Part shown: positions 8,601 to 12,983 of the stretch, one piece after another | Layout: each line of letters opens with the position of its first letter | Numbering within the stretch: the first letter of the stretch is position 1 | NCBI GenBank assembly: GCA_035542775.1 | Contig: DATKKX010000296.1 | Span: 1 to 12,983 of the forward strand | DNA length: 12,983 nt | Direction of reading: 5' to 3' | DNA from: DATKKX01 sp035542775 | Lineage (GTDB): Bacteria; Planctomycetota; Phycisphaerae; UBA1845; UTPLA1 | The notes under the pieces: generated by a model | Databases searched by the model: none | Told to the model about the DNA's origin: nothing | Seen by the model: the letters and a program-made list of their open reading frames with translations, nothing else | Made by a program: the position numbers and the translations under genes

Positions 8601-11600
8601 TCAACAACGACACCGCCACGGCGGGTCCGCCGAGCTGCAACACGTACTACACGGTGACGCAGAACGACTGGTGGTTCCAGTACACTCCGTCGGCGAACCA
8701 GTGCGCGTTTGTGGACGTGTATGAAGTCACGTCGTACGACACGGTCATGGGTATCTACACGGGTCCGGACTGCAACACGCTGACCAACATCGTGTGTGTG
8801 GACGATCCGGATGGTTATCACATCCAGCTGGCCCTCAACGCCGGGACCACCTACTGGTTCCAGATCGGTGACTACGGCTCGACCGAGGGCGGCGGTGTGA
8901 CGAACTTCGCGTTGTACCTCTGCCCGCAGGGTGCGTGCTGCGTCGGTACAACCTGCACGATCGAGTACTCGACGGCGTGCGCCGCTCTGGGCGGGGTCTA
9001 TCAGGGCGACAACACGACCTGCGATCCGAACCCCTGCCTGATCGGTGCATGCTGCAACTTCCCGGCACCGTGCGCGGATACGGATGAGCCGACCTGTGTG
9101 GCTCAAGGCGGAACGTGGCATGGCGGCGCCCACTGCGCCACCTTCGTCTGCCCGACGCCGGGTGACAACTGCGCGGCTCCGTTCGTGGTCAATATCCCCG
9201 CTCAGGTTCCGTTCACGGATGCCGGCCAGCACACGTGCGGCCGCGGGAATGACTACAGCGACACCTGTCTGGGCTACTACGACGGCGGCGAGGACATCAT
9301 TTACCAGTTGGTGGTTACGGCCCCCACCTGCGTGAATATCACCGCCACCGGCGCTGATTCGACTCAGAACTGGATCGGCGTGGGCATTGACACGGCCTGC
9401 CCGCTGGGCGCCACCTGCATGAAGGTTGCCAACAGCAGTTCGGGCACGACGGCCACGCTGGCCAATGTTTCTCTGCCGATCGGCGTTTACTACGTGATGG
9501 TCGATACCTGGCCGTCACCGAACTGCCTGACCAACTTCACGTTGAGCATCACGGTCGGCACCGGCTGTCCGGTGGGCGCCTGCTGCCTGTACGGCATCGG
9601 GACGCTGGGCTGCGAGGTCATGTTCCAGGACGACTGCGTTGCCCTGGGCGGGGCCTACGGCGGCAATGGCAGCGTGTGCTCGGGTCAGGACTGCATCGGC
9701 TTCGGCATCGACAACTTCTGTATGATTTTGGGCGGTGCTCCGGATTGCCAGCCTAACGGCATACCGGATATCTGCGACATCAACAGCGGCACCAGCCATG
9801 ACTGGGACGGCAACATGGTGCCCGACGAGTGCCAGCCCGATTGCAACGGCAACGGTTGGCCAGACTTCTGCGATTTGCCCGGCGGGTGCGCCATCGGCAG
9901 TCGCAGCGTGCCGGGTTGCGCAAATGACCCGGACTGCGGTCTGAGTCTGGACTGCCAGCCGGATGGTATTCCTGACGAATGCCAGCTCGGCGGCGGCGGT
10001 GGCGGCGGCGGTGGCGCGAACCTGGTCCAGGATCCGAGCTTCGAGGGCGGTACGCCCAGCACGGCCTGGGGCGAGTTCTCCACCAACTTCGGCACACCGC
10101 TGTGCGACGCCACGTCGTGCGGCTCGGGTGCCGGCAGCGCCTTGCCGCACACCGGCTCATGGTGGTGCTGGTTCGGCGGTGCGGGCAGCACCGGCGTCTT
10201 CCCGGAGGTCGGGTCTGTGACGCAAACGCTCACCATCCCGCCGGGCGGCGCTACGCTCGAGTTCTATCTGTGGATGGGTCTCGCGAATGACCCGACGTCG
10301 TTCGTGAGAGCCTTGGTTGATACTACTGAAGTGGTCAAGATCTGGGCCAACGATCCGCTCTATGCGGGTGGTTACGCCCTCGTGACCGTGGACATCTCCG
10401 CTTTCGCGGGCGGTACTCATGTGCTGAAGATCGAAGGTCAGCAGACCGTTTACGGCGCCGGCGCCACCAACATGAACGTTGATGACGTTTCGGTCACGGC
10501 CGGCGGCGGCGGCGGCGGAGACTGCAACAACAACGGGATTCCGGATGATTGCGACAGGCGCGATCACCCAACTGACCCGATTGGTGCAGACTGCAACGGC
10601 AACCTGGTCATCGACACGTGCGAGTGGGCCGACTGCAACAACAACGGCGTGCTTGACGCGTGCGACATCCTGAGCGGCTACAGCGTGGACTGCAATGGCA
10701 ACGGCATTCCGGATGAGTGCGATGTGGCCAGCGGCGGCGCCAGTTCGGACTGCAACGCCAACGGCGTTCCGGATGAGTGCGACATTGCTTCCGGCGCCAG
10801 CGCGGACTGCAACGGCAACGGCATTCCTGACGAGTGCGACATTGCCACCTGCCCGCCGGGCGACCTGAGCTGTGCAGACTGCCAGGGTGACGGCATCCCG
10901 GATGGCTGCCAGTTGGGCATCGGCCGGGATGAGTTGTTGTACGACGACGGTTCCAGCGAAGACGGCCTGGGCAACGGCTACTATGCCCATGAGGTCATCT
11001 GGATCCATCACTTCACGGTAGCCACTCCTGGAACGGTCACGGCGATCAAGACCACGTTCGGTACGCCGGCCTATCCGGGCAGCTCCGGCGTGACGGCGGG
11101 CGATACGTTCCACGTCTACGTGTGGAGCGACCCGAACGGCGACGGCAGCCCGGCGGACGGCGTCTGCCTGGTGGCGGTTGCTGCGGCCGTTGACGGCGGC
11201 AGCATCGACAGCGATGTGTTCCAGACCGTTGCGATTCCGCCGACCACCGTGGGCCTGAGCTTCTTCATCGGAGCGGGCTACAACGGCGGCACGGGCTTCG
11301 CAGCGCCGCTGGATGAGACCGCGCCGCTGGCTCACGAGTCGTGGGCTGCGTACACGATCTCTCCGCCGGTCGATCCGAACAACTTCGGCTCGACGCTGTT
11401 GAACATGGATACGGTAGTGGCGGGCGACTGGATGCTGCGAGCGATCGCAACGTTCGGGCCGCCGGCGAATGACTGCAACCAGAACAGCATTCCTGACGAA
11501 TGCGATATCAGCGTTGCGTTCAATCCGCCGCCGCCCGCGCAACCCATCTACTTCTGCCAGGGGGATGTGTATCCTCCGTGCGATACCGACTACAACGGAG

Positions 11601-11989
11601 ACGGCATACCGGATCACTGCCAGACTTGCGGTGATTTCTGCAGCACTGCCTATCCGCCGTACGGTGCACCAGATGGTCTGGTCAACGAGAACGACTACTG
11701 GTACATCCACGACGGTATCGGCTTCAGTGCGCCGCATCCGAAGTATGTCGAGCACGAGTTGGCAGATATGGACGGCGATGGGGCCATCACCCTGCAGGAT
11801 TATCAGAGCTGGGTGATGTGCTACCACATGGCCAACGGCAAGGTGTTTGTGCCGCCGACCAAGCGGCCGGCACCGCCGAAGCAGCCGAAGCCGCTCCCGA
11901 CTCCGGGACTGCCGGCTCCGACGCCCACACTGCCTGCCAGCGGCACGCCGCTGCATACGGCCCCCGCGGGTAGCGGTTTGGTCCATTGA
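5609..11989 (+). CDS. Giant secreted modular calcium-binding protein with dockerin-like C-terminus
   Basis: The 2126-residue protein has a Sec signal peptide (1-26: KKK, a hydrophobic core, ASA cleavage site). A Pro/Glu-rich stretch follows, then a beta domain (about 135-322; IYTASEF, SGIRFYVS, WNTFTF, NVEVDVSW). Cysteine modules of the GACC...C type begin at residues 324, 362, 689, 729, 902, 940, 1108, 1146 and 1323. Between them lie a beta domain (405-534), a GEVED-type domain (535-683; AIYVDWNQDYDF, WGATEDYTL) and three PPC-like beta domains, two of which share YDGGEDIIY. Then come four calcium loops (1379-1459), a nine-glycine linker, a carbohydrate-binding-like beta domain (from 1471, NLVQDPSFEGG), six glycines, seven loops (1638-1768), another beta domain, two loops (1955-2005), a dockerin-like region with the EF-hand DMDGDGAITLQD (2053-2064), and a Pro-rich tail. 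I see no enzyme domain and no sorting signal. A matrix, adhesion or scaffold role is inferred. Confidence 0.92.
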   Translation: MDWKKKLYLLGVVLLCTGVLASFASADNPSQQPMTKSQAMSNDAGAKVKVPGVVTPPVSRTAVMPPEKREFPVKAEEPTPEQLQAAAEEQKRLEETGGKVIPPDESLNVTSVVPVDLSTGPRDGEPRSACVGNKDIDGAGTTAFNYMFNAYWASRRVTSIYTASEFNCTGGPISGIRFYVSTLPTAGYPFVNFQIAMRHTTASTYTSPYCFTAFPDGWTVVYTSASQTITTLGWNTFTFTTPFVYNGTDNVEVDVSWGKIPSDSGNSGSIWGYTASPTPRTIYAYTDSVTALPPTWTCAVSGLYIYSSTVTPRCQFMFPPPTVGACCSGMSCTPDMTATACAAAGGVYVGDGTTCTPNPCSGACCVNYVCIGTMTQADCSAQSGSWYQSQDCATFYCPPWNDNCSAVTPVALTPGVPVTFNGTTLGATNDCAAFAGGQVWHAFTLPGTFPLWDVKLDYCTTSPAFGNGWLNMTTSCPCGTITAAGAYNSTECGDGNLTIRWGGLAPGNYWYPVLLDPAHSAAGPYTIHVVANPGYCASYATSTADETIKNFTLGTINNTTTNCDTYDNFTAISTNVQIGTTYPFSLTIGDCEGSSCYSKQAAIYVDWNQDYDFADIGELVWSSGQLGNTPCPDMTVTGNIAVPVGTPLGATRIRVVVIEGSALPPACGTYTWGATEDYTLVINPAPPTGACCFGVTCEDTGTWTEAACVAAGGRYAGNGSTCTPNPCFGACCLIDGSCIETMTATDCAAASGVFHGTGTACATTVCPTPGNDCTNPIVITLPGALPYTNTNYTCGRVDDYNATCMGLYDGGEDIIYKLVVTQDVCLSLVMSTTTTYTGMAIDDSCPFDATTCLYNVANSGAGGVSLSNVNLVAGTYWVMIDTWPAPACIPTFTLNITECPKGACCVGESCSIMYQAACAAAGGKFIGNGVPCDPNPCALRACCFWPAGTCQNLSEGDCATAGGTFHSDATCATITCPTPGDLCTDPVVITALPYANQFNNDTATAGPPSCNTYYTVTQNDWWFQYTPSANQCAFVDVYEVTSYDTVMGIYTGPDCNTLTNIVCVDDPDGYHIQLALNAGTTYWFQIGDYGSTEGGGVTNFALYLCPQGACCVGTTCTIEYSTACAALGGVYQGDNTTCDPNPCLIGACCNFPAPCADTDEPTCVAQGGTWHGGAHCATFVCPTPGDNCAAPFVVNIPAQVPFTDAGQHTCGRGNDYSDTCLGYYDGGEDIIYQLVVTAPTCVNITATGADSTQNWIGVGIDTACPLGATCMKVANSSSGTTATLANVSLPIGVYYVMVDTWPSPNCLTNFTLSITVGTGCPVGACCLYGIGTLGCEVMFQDDCVALGGAYGGNGSVCSGQDCIGFGIDNFCMILGGAPDCQPNGIPDICDINSGTSHDWDGNMVPDECQPDCNGNGWPDFCDLPGGCAIGSRSVPGCANDPDCGLSLDCQPDGIPDECQLGGGGGGGGGANLVQDPSFEGGTPSTAWGEFSTNFGTPLCDATSCGSGAGSALPHTGSWWCWFGGAGSTGVFPEVGSVTQTLTIPPGGATLEFYLWMGLANDPTSFVRALVDTTEVVKIWANDPLYAGGYALVTVDISAFAGGTHVLKIEGQQTVYGAGATNMNVDDVSVTAGGGGGGDCNNNGIPDDCDRRDHPTDPIGADCNGNLVIDTCEWADCNNNGVLDACDILSGYSVDCNGNGIPDECDVASGGASSDCNANGVPDECDIASGASADCNGNGIPDECDIATCPPGDLSCADCQGDGIPDGCQLGIGRDELLYDDGSSEDGLGNGYYAHEVIWIHHFTVATPGTVTAIKTTFGTPAYPGSSGVTAGDTFHVYVWSDPNGDGSPADGVCLVAVAAAVDGGSIDSDVFQTVAIPPTTVGLSFFIGAGYNGGTGFAAPLDETAPLAHESWAAYTISPPVDPNNFGSTLLNMDTVVAGDWMLRAIATFGPPANDCNQNSIPDECDISVAFNPPPPAQPIYFCQGDVYPPCDTDYNGDGIPDHCQTCGDFCSTAYPPYGAPDGLVNENDYWYIHDGIGFSAPHPKYVEHELADMDGDGAITLQDYQSWVMCYHMANGKVFVPPTKRPAPPKQPKPLPTPGLPAPTPTLPASGTPLHTAPAGSGLVH
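6578..6799 (+). repeat. Cysteine module pair 1 in the giant protein
   Basis: Two tandem six-cysteine modules of about 38 residues start at 6578 and 6692. The first has the pattern GACC-C-C-AAGG-C-PNPC; the second ends in CPPWNDNC, leading into a beta domain. Six cysteines per module suggest three disulfides. I cannot assign a named family. Confidence 0.85.
7673..7906 (+). repeat. Cysteine module pair 2 in the giant protein
   Basis: The modules start at 7673 and 7793. The odd-position module ends TPNPC; the even-position one runs into CPTPGNDC. They follow the GEVED-type domain and precede a PPC-like beta domain. Confidence 0.85.
8312..8536 (+). repeat. Cysteine module pair 3 in the giant protein
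   Basis: The modules start at 8312 and 8426. The first ends DPNPC. The second begins RACC instead of GACC and ends with CPTPGDLC before the second PPC-like domain. Confidence 0.85.
8930..9151 (+). repeat. Cysteine module pair 4 in the giant protein
   Basis: The modules start at 8930 and 9044. The first ends DPNPC and the second leads into CPTPGDNC and the third PPC-like domain, which closely resembles the first one. Confidence 0.85.
9575..9694 (+). repeat. Unpaired ninth cysteine module
   Basis: This module (GACCLYGIGTLGCEV...C...C) has no even-position partner and no following beta domain. It leads straight into the first calcium-loop cluster and so closes the repeat series. Confidence 0.8.
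9743..9985 (+). repeat. First cluster of cysteine-framed calcium loops (four)
   Basis: Twelve-residue loops start at 9743 (DCQPNGIPDICD), 9800 (DWDGNMVPDECQ), 9839 (DCNGNGWPDFCD) and 9950 (DCQPDGIPDECQ). Acidic or amide residues at loop positions 1, 3, 5, 9 and 12 match calcium-binding EF-hand or thrombospondin type 3 style loops. Cysteines at 2 and 11 could clamp the loop. The second loop lacks the first cysteine. Confidence 0.8.
9989..10519 (+). other. Carbohydrate-binding-like domain flanked by polyglycine linkers
   Basis: A run of nine glycine codons (9989-10015) and one of six (10502-10519) bracket a single beta domain beginning NLVQDPSFEGG and ending NMNVDDVSVTA. The start and end resemble CBM4/9-type galactose-binding-like folds. 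Binding to a sugar is an inference. Confidence 0.6.
10520..10912 (+). repeat. Second cluster of cysteine-framed calcium loops (seven)
   Basis: Loops start at 10520, 10589, 10631, 10688, 10748, 10805 and 10877. Those at 10688 and 10805 have the identical sequence DCNGNGIPDECD. Spacing is 42 to 72 bases, mostly 57 to 60 in the second half, as expected for tandem duplication. Confidence 0.88.
11471..11623 (+). repeat. Last two calcium loops before the dockerin-like region
   Basis: DCNQNSIPDECD starts at 11471 and DYNGDGIPDHCQ at 11588. The second lacks the first cysteine but has the best acidic pattern of all thirteen loops. Confidence 0.75.
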
Positions 11990-12003
11990 CGTGAGGTCCG
12001 ATC

Positions 12004-12040
12004 ATCAGCCGGCGCCCCAAGGGGGCGCCGGCCCGGTGAT
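12004..12040 (+). terminator. GC-rich hairpin after the giant gene
   Basis: GCCGGCGCCCC (12008-12018) pairs perfectly with GGGGCGCCGGC (12022-12032) across a three-base loop. ATCA/TGAT can add an outer four pairs across a bulge. It starts 18 bases after the stop codon. No T run follows, so it may pause or protect RNA rather than terminate efficiently. Confidence 0.6.
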
Positions 12041-12097
12041 CCTGCTGATAACAAGTGAAAATCGGGGTAGACTAGGCTACGAAACGAGGGAACAATG

Positions 12098-12122
12098 TCG
12101 CATCAGGGTTGATGCGAGGAGG
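12098..12122 (+). promoter_or_regulatory. Ribosome binding site of the PEP-CTERM gene with an abutting hairpin
   Basis: TCGCATCA (12098-12105) pairs perfectly with TGATGCGA (12110-12117) across the loop GGGT. The last A of the stem is the first base of AGGAGG (12117-12122), which lies seven bases before the ATG at 12130. Confidence 0.7.
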
Positions 12123-12129
12123 ATGAGGC

Positions 12130-12705
12130 ATGAAGATGATGAGAGGTTTGTGTGTCGCGCTGCTCGCCGGACTGGTGCTGACCAGCACGGCGTCGGCGGG
12201 TATTATTCAGCTCAGTTGGGCGCCTTGGCAGGCCGGTGATCCCGGTGGAGCCGGCGATTTCCTGCTTTGGGCCAACATTAATGCTTCGGACGCCATCGTG
12301 GGATGGGGACTGGATCTGTATTACAGCAGCCCCATTACTGCGGCTGTTCACGCCTATGGCCCGGCCTGGGATGTGAGCGGGACGTACGCTCCGCCGGATC
12401 CGACGGATCCGCTGGTGGCGTTCAACTTCGCGGATATTACGTCGTATCCGCCGCCGAACGGCGTTTTCGGCCCGCATGTGCTGCTGGCAGCGATGACTTT
12501 CACCAATGTGACGAATCCGCTCACTCAGGTGACCTTGTGGGCTCATGACCAGTTCCACATCACGGGATCTCAGACGGTGGATCTGAACGAAGGCTTTGCG
12601 AAGAATCCGCCGCCGACGTGTGTGTTCGTTGACTGGTACATTCCCGAGCCCGCCACGCTGGCGCTGTTGGGCCTGGGCATCCTGGGTCTGATTCGACGGC
12701 GATAG
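12130..12705 (+). CDS. PEP-CTERM surface protein with a possible cohesin-like domain
   Basis: The 191-residue protein begins with a Sec signal peptide (1-23, cleavage after ASA) and ends in a textbook PEP-CTERM tail: PEP at 172-174, a hydrophobic segment, then RRR. PEP-CTERM proteins are recognised by an exosortase of the EpsH/XrtA type and delivered to the cell surface; no exosortase lies in this window. Residues about 24-155 are probably one beta-sandwich domain. The pattern GDFLLWANINASDAIVGWGL, a D/Y-rich strand, and a later LLAAMTFTNV...VTLW resembles cohesin domains, where a gdl-type early strand and a late ltF strand are usual. This is pattern similarity only; a plain PEP-CTERM protein of unknown fold is the alternative. 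The gene lies 140 bp after the giant dockerin-like gene, on the same strand, with a hairpin between them, so it may have its own promoter. Confidence 0.9.
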   Translation: MKMMRGLCVALLAGLVLTSTASAGIIQLSWAPWQAGDPGGAGDFLLWANINASDAIVGWGLDLYYSSPITAAVHAYGPAWDVSGTYAPPDPTDPLVAFNFADITSYPPPNGVFGPHVLLAAMTFTNVTNPLTQVTLWAHDQFHITGSQTVDLNEGFAKNPPPTCVFVDWYIPEPATLALLGLGILGLIRRR

Positions 12706-12734
12706 GACGCTTGGAGTAGCGACAAAGCTTTCGC

Positions 12735-12764
12735 GCAATCGGTGAAGTAAGCATTTCCGATTGC
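12735..12764 (+). other. Hairpin downstream of the PEP-CTERM gene
   Basis: GCAATCGG pairs with CCGATTGC across a 14-base loop. No T run follows. It precedes the stronger terminator by about 18 bases and may protect the mRNA end. Confidence 0.5.
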
Positions 12765-12781
12765 CGTGAGCGCCTATACTG

Positions 12782-12824
12782 GAGGCCGCACTCGCCTCTG
12801 AGGGGGAGAGTGCGGCCTCTTTAT
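12782..12824 (+). terminator. Intrinsic terminator after the PEP-CTERM gene
   Basis: GAGGCCGCACTC (12782-12793) pairs perfectly over twelve bases with GAGTGCGGCCTC (12808-12819), with a 14-base loop, followed by TTTAT. The T tract is short but the stem is strong. Confidence 0.8.
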
Positions 12825-12842
12825 GCGCCTGCCTAGCTTTCC

Positions 12843-12862
12843 AATCGCGGCATCATGCGATT
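12843..12862. repeat. Short inverted repeat near the right edge
   Basis: AATCGC and GCGATT flank eight bases that themselves contain GCAT-C-ATGC in an alternative pairing. It could be an operator for a gene beyond the edge; it may also be chance. Confidence 0.25.
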
Positions 12863-12959
12863 TCATACTCTGTTCATCGAAGGCTGGTCCGGCCCCGCGA
12901 CCGATTTTCAATGGCCCGGAGACGGGACATCCAGAGTCTCGCGTGGCACCAACTTTTCC

Positions 12960-12983
12960 TTGACAGCCCCTATGTTAGTGGCT
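12960..12983 (+). promoter_or_regulatory. Possible promoter cut by the right window edge
   Basis: TTGACA (12960-12965) is a perfect -35 box. Seventeen bases later the last base of the window is T, as a -10 box would begin. The rest is outside the window, so this is only a candidate for a gene to the right. Confidence 0.3.

Noticed and set aside
8027..9232. A 401-codon open frame on the minus strand
   Set aside because: It is a shadow of the cysteine modules and is rich in Arg, Ala and Val with no domain; the plus-strand protein is clearly real.
9743..10912. CRISPR-like or microsatellite DNA repeat
   Set aside because: The repeated bases are explained by the calcium-loop codons, are in one frame, and their spacing and sequence vary as in protein repeats.
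10157..11986. A 609-codon open frame on the minus strand opposite the giant gene
   Set aside because: It mirrors the calcium-loop and beta-domain codons; repeats such as IRNAVAVAV are complements of the DCNGNGIPDECD repeats. No ribosome site and no recognisable family.

Overview
The window looks like a piece of a GC-rich planctomycete chromosome, possibly of the Phycisphaerae or a relative. The evidence is the giant secreted protein built from GACC...PNPC cysteine modules, DCNGNGIPDECD-type calcium loops and a dockerin-like EF-hand end, followed by a PEP-CTERM surface protein. That combination is typical of Planctomycetota; the placement is inferred from protein style only.

Layout. Positions 1-1680 (minus) hold most of dnaK, cut off by the left window edge. 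After a 443-bp divergent intergenic region comes an exported thioredoxin-fold/TPR-like protein (2124-3461, plus). It converges with a membrane-anchored metallophosphoesterase (3458-4627, minus), and the two genes share the palindrome CTAG as their stop codons. About 980 bp follow with no gene I can support but with several inverted repeats. Then comes a 2126-residue secreted multidomain protein (5609-11989, plus). A GC-rich hairpin separates it from a 191-residue PEP-CTERM protein (12130-12705, plus), which is followed by two more hairpins, the second a good intrinsic terminator. The last 160 bp hold no gene, only a possible promoter cut by the right edge.

How the genes may work together. The left half is housekeeping and envelope-related: a chaperone, an exported redox protein and a membrane phosphoesterase. 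The right half is a surface module. The giant protein has a signal peptide, nine six-cysteine modules in paired order, several beta-sandwich-type domains, thirteen cysteine-framed calcium loops and a C-terminal dockerin-like EF-hand. It has no catalytic domain that I recognise. The next gene encodes a PEP-CTERM protein whose body resembles a cohesin-type beta sandwich. I infer, but cannot prove, that the small protein is a surface anchor and the giant one a matrix or adhesion protein that could dock onto it. Both genes have AGGAGG seven bases before ATG, and in both a leader hairpin ends on the first A of that site, which suggests similar translational control.
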